From Galerina marginata (Eukaryota; Basidiomycota; Agaricomycetes; Agaricales; Galerinaceae): a stretch of DNA of 64,000 nt. How positions within the stretch are numbered: the stretch's first letter is position 1; the number at the start of each line of letters is the position of its first letter. Both the position numbers and the translations under genes were made by a program. Of this stretch, positions 46,401-56,706 are shown one piece after another. The stretch is from NCBI GenBank assembly GCA_023014335.1, contig JAECYW010000008.1:310001-374000 (forward strand), in the 5' to 3' direction. The notes under the pieces are model-generated. The model was not told where the DNA came from, made no database searches, and saw nothing but the letters and a program-made list of their open reading frames with translations.

Positions 46401-47329
46401 AGACAAAATATTCAGTGACGAAACCATTGCTGCACTTAGACGTGCATTAGAGCATGATTCTTCTTCTGTCACAAGCGGCATAGTTGAGTTCTTCACTGCT
46501 GCTTGGGCTCAGGGTACGCTCTGTCAATTTCATGGGAGATTCATTCTGAGATATTCTATTCACAGAGAACTTCCGAGAAAGGATATTCGATACCAGAACT
46601 ATCCCTGCCCTTGTAAATGCACTAGGTAGCAGGGATTGGAAGGCCGGGAGGAGCGCACTCAATTTCTTTACTACTGCGATCGTTCAGGGTAGGCTGTCAT
46701 TTCACGGGCTATTCATTCTTAAATATCCTATTCACAGAAAATTTTCGAGACGAGATATTGAACTATGACATTATCACTGCCCTTATGGATGTACTAGCTA
46801 AAAGCGATAGCTATGTTAGGCCGGAGGCAGTCAGATTCTTCATTACTGCCGCAGCCCAAGGTGCGTTCTCTCACTTTTATGGGATTTATACTAAACTATG
46901 TGCAGAGGGATTTCGAGACAAGATATTTGGTGTCGACACTATTCCCATCTTCTTAGACAGAATCCACGAGGTCGAATTTTGGTCGCATGGTTTGAATCCA
47001 CTTATTATCACCCGCCAAATTGTTCTCATTTTCATCCAGGCTACCTTCTTACTCGGGTTTACAACCATTTCATTACAACCACCCTGTGCGAACAACTCAC
47101 CTCAACCGACTCGAGCTTAAGAGCTCAAACGTACTACTTCATTTCCGAGGCCATTAAATACGGTACGATCGATCTTTCATTCGCTCTGGTGCTTCTAACG
47201 CACAAGTTCCTTTACGTAGAGGATGTTCGTGCCCGTATTTACACCGCGGAGCTGAGGGAAAAAATGGAAAAACATGAAAAGGGTATGCAGGTTTTGCCCG
47301 ATGTTATAGAGGTTACGCGCGCTGCGTGA
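40440..47329 (+). CDS. DUF2235 (Tle1-like) hydrolase fused to a long HEAT-like repeat array
   Basis: Large multi-exon gene, roughly 1,600 residues by my count. First exons: 40440-40544, 40597-40760, 40816-40895, 40953-41005, 41059-41099, 41149-41259, 41311 onward, all in phase. The N-terminus has the alpha/beta-hydrolase domain of DUF2235, known from T6SS phospholipase effectors of the Tle1 type: NLVVCIDGTSNQFGD near residue 20, nucleophile elbow GFSRGA, GVWDTVSSVG (acid), and FPGTHSDIGGG (His). The triad appears complete. After about residue 400 the chain becomes helical repeats (LLLPNVIEKL, DLVQIFAHPN...). From 43560 to 46930 about twenty near-identical 41-residue units follow (consensus LWDKIFDTETIS, GRALSDRDNDVRSNAV, then FTAALAH), each on a 123-nt exon with a 47-nt intron. 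The stop is at 47327-47329 after MQVLPDVIEVTRAA. No broken frame was found. Likely a cytoplasmic hydrolase controlled by a recognition array; its target is unknown. Confidence 0.8.
43560..46930 (+). repeat. Tandem exon-intron array, period 170 bp, about 20 units
   Basis: The marker phrase TTTTTCAGTGCTGCCCTAGC or a variant recurs at 170-bp intervals (for example near 44651, 44821, 44991, then 45325, 45495, 45665, 45835, 46005); two intervals are 164 bp, an in-frame loss of two codons. Each unit is one 123-nt exon (41 residues) plus one 47-nt phase-1 intron opening GTGCGCTC and closing TTCTCAG or TACCAG. Outer units are diverged and inner ones nearly identical. A block of four units (about 44205-44530 onward) is repeated with an offset of 674 bp. 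Confidence 0.9.
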
Positions 47330-48674
47330 TCCTATCCGTAGCGCCAATAGCCCCGGTATTACTACGCCCGCCTTGCAATCAGACTTCCACATATTTTTTC
47401 AAATGAGTTAAATTCACGTCAGAACAACAGGATGGAATCAGAACAACCTACGCGTTATACCACGATAGCACTACAACTATAACGCTGTTCCGTAAATATA
47501 TAATAGCCTCACCATGGCGTCGAACTGTGAAAAGCAGGAGGGGCATCAGCGGCATCAAAATCAGTATCGGCTGATGTGGACTTGGAACTGCTCAATGGAT
47601 ATGATATATAGGCTGTATGGGCCACCGCAGCGGTGACCCCGGTGACTGCATTGATAGGAATGAAGGTTTTCGTGGTGGTGATGAGGCCACAATCACGTCG
47701 AATGGCGAAGGGCGTCGTGGAGACTTGGCGATGCGAAATTAATCTGTTCAAACTCCGACCTCGTTGATTGCAAACGTGAGAAATCAACAGAACTTCATTC
47801 CTTCGCCCTCGACAACCACTGGCACCCTGCCTGAGCTTGTCTACCTGGAATCCAAGGTATGTGGCTCTAGCGCCGCGCACTCTCGAGTCTTTCTGACGAT
47901 CTGACTCGCCCAGCAATGTAACCGGCGCTCCAACGTTGAGGCGATGTCCTGCACGAACATGATATATTGTCCTTGGCCGGATAAACGTGGCTGACTGGTA
48001 AGTCTCAACTGCCTTCCAGCCTCGTTTTCTACTGATTCGTTAACAGCTCCAATCTTTTGGTTATGACGTGGATCTTCTTTCTACCGCGTTTACCGCGTTG
48101 GCACAGTTGGCGCAGCCCTCGCCTCAGCCCTCGCCGTCGATGCAGCTGACCCAGGCTCGTGCCCCCCACCTCTTTTGCTGTAGACATGTCCACGCGCGCA
48201 TATGTACCATCCTCTACCCGCAATCGACGAGGTGAACGCAACTACACCCACCCATGCCTCGATTGCCGTCTTCGCTGTTGCTGGCTGGCACTGCTGTCGG
48301 CTCGAGTATCCACCATGATCGTCGAGGATACTCTTGCCACTGAACAACCTGGCCCGAGCTTCACCAAGCAGCTGATCCAACGCTCTGCAGCTTTCTTTGT
48401 ATGCAACCTCTATCGTTATAAGATTTGTTAAGGTGACTGACTCGCTCGTACAGTCCACAATGAGGGCACATATACGCCGATCGATTTCTCCAACACCTAA
48501 AACATTTCCTTACCCTCGAAAAGCAAGATCGTCGTTTAAAACGATTGGTCTATCGACCACTCAAACACTCGAGATCCCGTATCTATTCCAGTATCCCTGC
48601 TATAATATATGTTTGATTATTCACACTTTGACTGCCTACGTCAAAAGTACTCCCAACTGTATCATAAATCGGAC
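47330..48674. other. Unresolved stretch with possible minus-strand hypothetical gene
   Basis: On the minus strand, two open frames look partly coding. One at 47509-47916 ends with a Ser/Thr/Ala-rich tail (SADTDFDAADAPPAFHSSTP), and one at 48090-48458 has VAYKESCRALDQLLGEARAR. I could not connect them with consistent splice phases, and neither has a recognised domain. They may be parts of one hypothetical gene or remnants. Confidence 0.3.
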
Positions 48675-49004
48675 TCAGTCAAGGTATTCCCTACTTCCGT
48701 CTTCGATGTCATTTCCCCGGTACCTGGCGCTTATGTTCTTGTCGCCACTGTTGGAACTCCCAACGCCATTTCCACTGTCGCTGCCTCCGTTCCTCATGTC
48801 AGTCTTCCCGTTATTGTCGTTTCCGAACTGCGGTGCCCGGCCCCAAAGTTGTACGTTACCATTTCCAACATCAGAACTTCCAACGCCGTTACCAGTGTTT
48901 TCTGCCCCATGCCCGGAGTTGCTGTTCCCAAACTGGGGTAACGCGATGCCTTGCGCGATGAAGGCAGCAGAGAGAAATGCGGTAAACATTGTGAAGGACA
49001 ACAT
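48675..49004 (-). CDS. Secreted Asn/Gly-repeat protein, degenerate paralog 2
   Basis: Single exon, 109 residues from the ATG at 49004. Signal peptide MLSFTMFTAFLSAAFIAQGI is followed by LPQFGNSNSG. Two repeat blocks follow, but the second starts after Gly-Arg (LWGRAPQFGND) where the paralogs have Arg-Arg, so the dibasic site is lost, while the Ala-Pro-Gln-Phe-Gly-Asn phrase is kept. The C-terminus (ISARYRGNDIEDGSREYLD) is unrelated to the others. Upstream sequence at about 49100-49190 resembles that of the genes at 35655 and 50879. It is probably a decaying or diverging member. Confidence 0.7.
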   Translation of the reverse strand: MLSFTMFTAFLSAAFIAQGIALPQFGNSNSGHGAENTGNGVGSSDVGNGNVQLWGRAPQFGNDNNGKTDMRNGGSDSGNGVGSSNSGDKNISARYRGNDIEDGSREYLD

Positions 49005-50878
49005 TTTTTACTGCTGTGAAAACGTTCGTTCAGCTGAGATAATTCGTAGATACAACAGGTAGTATGATACGTACTGACAAGAAGAAAAGTCGAATTTAAA
49101 GTACCTGCGAGACGATTAGTGTTGTGAGGGATTAAAGGTGGGGCTTCTTACTCGGTTGGAGAGCGAAATCTTGCGGGTTTACTGGGACTCAAGGGACGTA
49201 TCACTGGTGTATTATATCTCAAACCAGCCGGGCAGTAACAATACTAGTACCTTACTTTTTTGACGTCATCTGGTTCTTGGTTTTGCTCCATTGCTCACCA
49301 CGCTTTGGATTACCCGTTGGTTTAGAGACGATATCTCTGAGATTGGACACGAGAAGAGTCTCATCCTCGTCGTTGGAGCTCGCTGGCGTTCGAGGCTTCA
49401 GAAAGCCCCAGAGGAGTAGTGCTCCATATTGGAGATGTTGCTGCTAGAAGCTGCCTCCTGAGAGGAGAGGTTAGTCGCCGGATGGTAGTCGAAAACCCAA
49501 TGCAAAGGTAAGTGTACTCTCGAAAGTGAGTCCCTTTGTAATTCGACAATAGGCCATGGCCTATTCGTCATCGAGGAATCCGACGGAAGAAATTTGGTGA
49601 TCACCTTCTGACCAAACTTGAAGTCGAACGAGTAGCAATATTGATAAACGGATTTTCCGACACTAAATAAGAAGGATTGAGAGGTACTGTTTATCCCATT
49701 CTAGCCGTTTTAATCTTGGTCTAAACTCCTACACTGTGGCGCAACGGCGCCATCCGAAGCATCTATCGTGAGCCTAACCATACACCAATGCCGCGGAGGG
49801 ACCAAGCACTCACTTCGTATGGCTGCGGTTGAGAAGAAAGAAGTTTAAGTTTCTGGAGGCACAAGTAGTGAACTCCTGAACCTATCTTATTTTTGAATGT
49901 GCGATGAAAACTATACGCGAATCCAGGCATGAAAGGTCGAATGTTCCAGTTAACCCAAGGCCAGATCGGCGGATGACTGCGCTTTTTCGTCCATTCCGAT
50001 TGTCAAAGAAAGGGCACTATTTCTCAAATAATTTTAACACCACGCTGACAGTGTGCGAAGGCATCAAGGGGAGTCATCTCACCACCTGGTACGCGTATGC
50101 ATTATGAAAAATAATAGAAAGGAGACTAGAGGAAGGTTACACGGTAAATCGTCTTCAAAAAACTTCACTTGATTGCCTAATGGTTCAGATGATGGGACGC
50201 GGTTCCAACCTACATGAAATCTGAGCCATGAAACTCAGAGAATAATAACAAGCTCGGAACAAAACTCGAAAGAGGGGAAATAGTTGCTTAAATAAAATAC
50301 TAGTTGGCACTTCAAACTAGCTACTGTTCAACAGCTGTGGGTACGGTGGAAATGGACCGCCTGAAGACCCTCCAGCAGCGAAGGTACGAGAACCAGGCTG
50401 GTGCTGTTGGCCGGGGTATTAATAGCAGGGACAGCGGCGACTGCAGTTAGAAGCGACTTAAGGGGGTGGGGGATCCGGTGCTTGTATTAAAGGTGGGTGG
50501 AGGCTAATGTAGGCACATGGGAATTGATTACGATAAGTTGATTACGCATGCACGTGATGGGCAAATAAGCGCCGGCACAACTAGCGCTGATCTGTGAGAT
50601 CGTGGACGTTGTTTGATATCGGCATGCAGCCAATATACACGTTGGGACCAGTAGTTATAAATCCTTGCTGCGATATATAAACACAGTCTTTAAATGTAAT
50701 TGGACAACTCTCGCTCACTCGCCAGATTGCCCGATAATAGGTTCGATTGGATGACAGAAACGCGTCGGACAACTGGTATTCTATTTTGTTTTCCCACTTT
50801 TTTTTATCCTCCGAACGTCAACTACCTTGTCACAGTGCTTCCAATTCTTTCATAGTATCGGACTCGTTGTAGTATGAC
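49005..50878. other. No supported gene; paralog 2 promoter at left
   Basis: The first 200 bases hold the family-type upstream segment (CCTGCGAGACGATTAGTGTT near 49110). Beyond that only short ORFs in mixed frames are present. Confidence 0.45.
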
Positions 50879-51490
50879 TCAGTGCTCGGTACTGCTGTCG
50901 ACCTCGGTGGAACCGGCATTGGCAGCTGAAGCACTATCTGCCCGAATCCACCAACGCCCGTTCCCATTGCCATTGTTAGAGCCTCCAATGCCATTTCCAC
51001 TGCCTTGGCCTCCATTTCCAGAGTTAGTATTTCCGTTGTTGTTGTTTTGGAATTGAGGTTCGCGGCGCCAGAAGCGTCCATTTCCGTTTCCGTTGTTCGA
51101 ACCCCCAAAGCCATTTCCACTGCCTTGGCCGCCGTTTCCAGAGTTGGTGTTCCCGTTGTTGTTATTTCCGAACTGAGGTTCACGGCGATAATACCAGTAG
51201 CCCCCATTTCCGTTGCCGTTGCTGGAGCCCCCGACGCCATTTCCGCTGTTGCTGCCTCCGTTTCCGGAGTTGGTATTCCCGTTATTCCCATTTCCAAACT
51301 GAGGCTCTCTACGGAAGAATCGTAAGTTTGTATTGCCGTTTCCAAAGCCCCCAACGCCGTTTCCACTGTTGCTGCCTCCGTTTCCGGAGTTGGTGTTCCC
51401 GTTGTTACCGCTTCCGAACTGAGGTAACGCGACGCCCTGCGCAATGAATGCAGCAGAGAGCAAACCGATAAGAGTTGCAGAGGAAAACAT
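50879..51490 (-). CDS. Secreted Asn/Gly-repeat precursor with Arg-Arg sites, paralog 3
   Basis: Single exon, 203 residues from the ATG at 51490. Signal peptide MFSSATLIGLLSAAFIAQGV is followed by ALPQFGSGNNGN. Four repeats of 40-41 residues follow; the inner junctions read FFRREPQFGN, YYRREPQFGN and FWRREPQFQN, each with Arg-Arg followed by Glu-Pro. The last repeat ends in WWIRADSASAANAG and a short acidic tail. The core is Asn/Gly/Ser-rich with no cysteine. Kex2 is known to cut after Arg-Arg, and Ste13-type aminopeptidases remove X-Pro or X-Ala dipeptides, so products starting Gln-Phe-Gly-Asn are predicted. Divergent from the paralog at 53695, 2.2 kb away. Long antisense frames here are products of codon bias. 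Confidence 0.85.
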   Translation of the reverse strand: MFSSATLIGLLSAAFIAQGVALPQFGSGNNGNTNSGNGGSNSGNGVGGFGNGNTNLRFFRREPQFGNGNNGNTNSGNGGSNSGNGVGGSSNGNGNGGYWYYRREPQFGNNNNGNTNSGNGGQGSGNGFGGSNNGNGNGRFWRREPQFQNNNNGNTNSGNGGQGSGNGIGGSNNGNGNGRWWIRADSASAANAGSTEVDSSTEH

Positions 51491-53694
51491 TTTCGACTGG
51501 TAGGATGAGGTTAACAGTGCCTACACATCTAGCTCAGCGACAAACTTACTGACTAGTAACGCCGTGTCGTGTTGCTACTACCTGCGAGATGATTAGTGTT
51601 GCGAAGAACTGAAAGTGAGGTAGCTTACTATATAGGAAAGTGAAGCCTTGACGAATTCACTGAATGACCATTGAAAACTAACAGATACGTTATATAGAAA
51701 AACTTAGGCGGTCAGGCGAGGTATCATTACCCGTCTGATTGGTTCTTCTGATTTCGTTTCCGTTGGTCAGCCCGCAGCATGTTAGCCATAAGTTTAATTT
51801 AAGATATTGAGGCTTGTAGACGCGAGAAGATTCCCGTTGGGCCGACATTAAGCTAGGCCTGTGTTTCTTCTACAGATAAGCCTCTTGCAGTCTTCAAGCA
51901 AAGGATGTTGCGATGAACCATTCTTGTTAGGATAGGCATTTAGAGAGCACCAGAGAAGGAACGTTGTGCAGTGAGAACGTCGCTGCTAGAAGCATATTTC
52001 TAAAACTAGAAAGGAAGCATTATTAGTTGAGCCCAAGTCGCAAATCCGGTGCTCAAATGATATACTTTCCAAAGTGAATTCACCTCGTAGGTCAAACGAC
52101 GTGCCATCCACCATCAATTCCATCCCGAGGACACGCAGGTCACCTTATAAACAAAATTAAACGAATTGCAACGTTTGACTAGGGTAACATAAATAAAATA
52201 GTGGAAAATTGCAGATTGTGCCATCTTAGTCGTTGTAGTCCTGTTACGGCCTATAAGCACTGAGTTAGTTTTTAAACGAGTTACGGCTGTATCCGAGAAG
52301 AATATCAACAGGTGACGCAGAAAATGGGCTGAAAGTGCGCCTTCTTCCCTTGGAAAATCTCGTTCTGACACTAGAACTTGTCAGGAAATTTTTATGTGCC
52401 GAGGTTGTTACATAGCCTGGGCTAAAATTAGCTAAAGAGAAGTTGGTCGCCGAATATTGTAGAGGGCGCCGAGCCTAGGTGAGTAGTAAATCCACCTTAT
52501 CAGTAAGCCTGCAAATTAAAGCTATTCACATATTATATTTGCTAAAGACGAAGGTCACAAAACGGTGGCACCAAAAATGGAAGGATGGCAGGAGGTCGCC
52601 AGTTTGGGACGGTCTCGATGGTCTCGAAGATTTTACATCTAAAACTGAAATATGGTGTACCACCACGCTGACAGTGATCGACTTCATCAAGGGTAAGCGC
52701 GTCAATTTTAAGAAGTAATGGGAATCGACAAGGCATCATTGCTATAGCACTCTTTCGACCTGCCAATCAGCTCAGGATCGTGTGGAGTGAAAGTTCATCA
52801 TGGATGGTTAAGATGGCGCAATTGAACGTCGTACTTTTAGACCATTTTCTTCTGGTACTTGGCTAGTATTCTACACTGAGAATTGTCCTAAGCGACTTGA
52901 TCTACGTGCTACGAAGTTCTTGCGAATTCTAGAGAATTCCTGGAGTTGAGTCGACGTTCATCTTATTCATGGAAGAATAGCGCACACTTTATTTATTTTA
53001 TGCAGCTTATTTGACCTTTGAAACGAGGGGTAGTCGTTCAGCCCTTTCTTTTACACTTTAACAGTAACCAATATCTTATCCAAGAGGTTGGCTCGCTACC
53101 TAGAATACATTACTCGAGGGCTCGGTTCGCAATTCTACAAACGAGTGCTTCTATTGGCAGTCTTGTTATCGACCAGCTTCTGGGCGTACATATTCAAACT
53201 GCAGTGTTACTTCTCCGGGGCTTCATACATGCCGGCGACCTCTCAATAGCTTGGTTTCGTCGAGATGCCTAGGTTGGAAAAGTGCACTGGAAGACGCTCT
53301 GAACCATCTTCCAATGTTCCATAGACTGAAAACGGAGTCCAGGCCATCCGGCCATTGGTATTCTTCTCGCATCTACTCAGATGTATCCTGCCTTAGATCG
53401 ACGGCAAAGTCGCTATTCGTAAACAAACGGAGCAGAGCGCAGAACTTGATGGCGTCAACGAAGTTAAGCACATCGGTACTTGCGGTTTGGATTTACGTAT
53501 ATAATGGGTGCGGTATTCACCGTTGAGCCACAGTGAACTCCTCTAAGTCTCACTTTCCAATCGAGTAAGTCATTTAACCTTCCAGTCGTCTGCAATGCTA
53601 ACCGCCTCATAGGTATTAACAAGTCGACTGATCAGTAAGTATGTTTATTTTTCGAGGCAAATGTAGCTTCTCAGTAAAATCCTCTTCAGACAAA
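51491..53694. other. Divergent intergenic region between paralogs 3 and 4
   Basis: At 51580-51665 lies the family-type upstream segment of paralog 3 (ACCTGCGAGATGATTAGTGT, and further on CTTACTATATAGG). At about 53530-53640 the reverse-oriented counterpart precedes paralog 4 and includes CACTTTCCAATCGAGTAAGT and CCTCATAG, compatible with a 5' UTR intron. No coding gene is supported between them. A stretch at 53440-53520 only loosely recalls a 5S rRNA and is not called. Confidence 0.45.
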
Positions 53695-54414
53695 ATGTTG
53701 CCCATTGTGACTCTTACTGCCTTGCTCTCTGCTGTCTTCATTACGCAGGGCATTGCATCGCCGCAATTCGGAAACGGTAACAATGGCAACACTAACTCTG
53801 GAAACGGAGGCAGCAACAGTGGAAATGGCGTCGGGGGATTCAATAATGGCAATGGAAATAGGCGCATTTTCCGCAGAGATCCTCAGTTCGGAAACGGTAA
53901 TAACGGGAACACTAACTCTGGAAACGGAGGCAGCGGCAGTGGAAATGGCTGGGGAGGTTCCTACAATGGCAACTCGAATGGATATTACTGGCGCCGTGAA
54001 CCTCAGTTTGGAAACGGAAATAACGGCAACACCAATTCCGGAAATGGAGGAAGTAACAGTGGAAATGGTCAAGGGGGCTTCAATAATGGCAATGGAAATA
54101 GGCGCGTATTCCGCCGGGATCCTCAGTTCGGCAATAACAACAACGGCAACACCAACTCTGGAAATGGAGGCAGCGGCAGCGGAAATGGCTTTGGGGGCTC
54201 CAATAATGGCAATGGAAACAGGCGAGTCTTCCGCAGGGATCCTCAGTTTGGAAACGGCAACAACGGCAACACCAATTCTGGAAACGGAGGCAGCAACAGT
54301 GGAAATGGCTGGGGGGGCTCTAACAACGGCAACTTGAACTCGGGGTGGTATCGCCGCGCAGATGACCTTATCGATGTTTCCGCCGCCACTGAGATCAATG
54401 ATGGTGCTATGTAG
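53695..54414 (+). CDS. Secreted Asn/Gly-repeat precursor with five 40-aa repeats, paralog 4
   Basis: Single exon, 239 residues from the ATG at 53695; an upstream in-frame ATG at 53641 is less likely because the signal peptide MLPIVTLTALLSAVFITQGI starts at 53695 and matches paralog 1. Five repeats occur at exactly 120-bp spacing (53761, 53881, 54001, 54121, 54241). Junctions carry two dibasic sites: NRR-IF-RRDPQFGN, NRR-VF-RRDPQFGN (twice), and one YYWRREPQFGN. The C-terminus is GWYRRADDLIDVSAATEI. The layout (signal peptide, tandem repeats, Kex2 sites, X-Pro after each) is that of KEX2-processed repeat proteins. No cysteines, and no UstY-type (DUF3328) maturation gene is visible nearby, so modified cyclic peptides are not implied. 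Confidence 0.85.
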   Translation: MLPIVTLTALLSAVFITQGIASPQFGNGNNGNTNSGNGGSNSGNGVGGFNNGNGNRRIFRRDPQFGNGNNGNTNSGNGGSGSGNGWGGSYNGNSNGYYWRREPQFGNGNNGNTNSGNGGSNSGNGQGGFNNGNGNRRVFRRDPQFGNNNNGNTNSGNGGSGSGNGFGGSNNGNGNRRVFRRDPQFGNGNNGNTNSGNGGSNSGNGWGGSNNGNLNSGWYRRADDLIDVSAATEINDGAM

Positions 54415-56706
54415 GAACAGAAGCAATTACAAATAACCCAACCGAGTTCGATAGGGTCCAGGAATTGATAGATCGGTGACGAGCTAGTTGGAAGGGACGT
54501 CAATAACGGAGGAAAACAGAAGAAAAAAATAGAGCACGCGACGTACTTCGAGTCGTGGTTGAATTTAAACGATTTGAATTAGCCCCTTGAGATTATTTGA
54601 CCAGTGGTACTGCTAGTGTGGCCTAGTTTTGCGCTATCGAATCGTTCACTACACAATTGACTGACTATTCAAAGTTGGATTCCTTCCACTGAAATAATCT
54701 AGAACAGCGTTTTCGCCTTCTAATTGTTGTCGACCTAGCAAATATTTTGTTTTTCAACTGTAGGGGGGTCACATTTCTTGCAAGACTTGTCAAACTTCAG
54801 CGTCATGCAAATGGGACAAATCGAGGGCGACGTACTGATGGGGTGAGGAAGGAATATAGCATGGGTTAAATCATCACCAGTGGGACGCTCGGCCTTGGCA
54901 CTAGGTCGAGTATGTTACAAAATGTGCCCATGGTTACGCGTCGCAGGATCTGTAACGGCTGTGAGGAACATGAAGGATGAAGGGTCGAAGATAGGACAAA
55001 CCGAGCAGAACATCGAAGCCGACATAAAAGAAAAAAGAAAGAAAATGCCGTGTACTTCTCCCACTAGCTTCCTGTTCTTTGTTGAGTTGGATAATGGTTA
55101 CGTTTTCGACGAATTAAATAAACGTACCCGTCATAGTTGCTTTGCGAAGTGAGGCTTCGTGAACGTTCTGCCATCAGAACCTACCTAAGAAAACAACAGT
55201 TCCAGCCATCTATTCCGGGGCAACATTCCGACTTCATCGTCTTCACGGTCCTCAGCGGTCAGATAATAGTGATGAGGGGGGGCTTCGATTTCGATTGCAG
55301 GCGTGATGTAGGTCTGGCAGCAAGTGGCACTGGTCTGACTTTCGCGAGGGTTAGAAAATCTACTCAGAAGATGAACGGCAAGTTAGCATGGGCCAATGAT
55401 GAGCAGAGTAACTCACAAGCGTCGTCTGGGATAGACGCCTTCGTGACTTGATGGGAATCCAAAGATACGGCCATAATATATTACCAGTCCTTAAAGTCCT
55501 CTTATTCTGAAAAAGACGAACAAGGAATGTCGTTTTGCGATTCCTGCAGAAAGACACATTCCGGTTTGCCCTACAGATTAGAAGAAGGTGAGAACAACAC
55601 TTAGAACCGTGAACCCACTCACCGGCACTCAGTAGCGCAGATCATGCTAAAATAGTAATATGTACGATATCAGGGTTTTGTCTTCACAAGAGCGAGATAT
55701 GTCGAGGAGTCGGACTTGCCAGGTCGGACCGTGTCGGAAAAGCAAAGCAAACAGAATCATGTGACATACATAAACGAGTCATGGGACGACAAGGCACAGA
55801 CAAGGCACAAACTCCGCAAGGCTGGAATATAGCTTCGCACTTCCTTCTTCGACACCCTTGATACTAGGCTCTCGCATACGCGTATGACCGTTTCATATCT
55901 CGACTCTCTAGGAGGTCCTCATCTATTCTCGAGATAAGGATTGAAATAGTGAAGCCCGTATTTGTTTTCCAACGCCTCGAAACATCCATGGTTTTAGTTG
56001 GGTTTAGGCCGGATGATGAACTAGGCCGATGTGGACCAGAACGATACAACGCACGCACTTTTATGGACTGGGACTGACGTAGTGACTTCCGTGGTTGTAT
56101 TTTCGCCTGTCTAAATCCTCTGATATGCCGGTCTCTATCTCTGTCTGTGTACTCTTCGTTTAACGCACTGCCTCCAGGGCATCTCGATCCTCCAAGTTTA
56201 CGTCTCTCCAAGTTTACATCTCTCACCATTAGCTGTGCTGTGTGCATGGCACGTATGTGATATCTGCATTTTCGAAAACGATTCGGTCTTGGAATTGACG
56301 CCACAGCAGACCCGTTGACTCCAACTTTTCCAAGCGCATGGTGAGTACATCCGATCCGTTTCGTTTCCGTATACCCATTACGCCGCTGAAATTTCCTTTC
56401 TATTTGATACCACCTGCGGTACATATATGTTTCCCATGCGGCATTCATTAAAGGTCGATCGGTTAAGCGGTGCTATAATGTCGGCGCTCTGGGAAGTGAA
56501 ACATCAATTCAACGAAAGACGCTACGGAGCGCCTCCTGCTGCCCCTACCGCTGCTGTTTCCTGGTCGTCCCCTTCCAGGCTCGTCCCATGTTCGTATTAT
56601 CCCTCGAGCCTTAATATACGAGCACTGCAGTCGGATATCTTGGAATGCAACCTTCATTCTTCACCCATCGCTTGTGCCCTCCCTCAACCCTTGACAATCT
56701 CAAGGC
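54415..56706. other. No supported gene
   Basis: A minus-strand open frame of 194 codons (55864-56448) is Arg/Tyr-rich without features and probably not coding. No repeats or RNA genes were recognised. Confidence 0.45.

Noticed and set aside
43560..46930. Regular 170-bp repeats considered as a CRISPR-like or satellite array
   Set aside because: Units are in-frame exons with splice signals in a eukaryotic gene, and there is no short repeat/unique spacer pattern.
50830..51444. Second minus-strand ORF overlapping paralog 3
   Set aside because: Out-of-frame reading of the same repeats, with no start context or domain.
53400..53520. Loose similarity to a 5S rRNA (GAAGTTAAGCAC, GGTACTTG)
   Set aside because: Key stems and the rest of the molecule cannot be aligned.
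53753..54337. Plus-strand ORF of 194 codons in another frame of paralog 4
   Set aside because: Same cause: the repeats leave all frames open. Only the called frame has signal peptide and dibasic junctions.
53686..54426. Minus-strand ORF of 246 codons opposite secreted repeat paralog 4
   Set aside because: An antisense shadow produced by the Asn/Gly repeat codons; it lacks a signal peptide and repeats the same 40-residue period.
55864..56448. Minus-strand ORF of 194 codons
   Set aside because: Arg/Tyr-rich without domain, signal or splice structure; likely chance.
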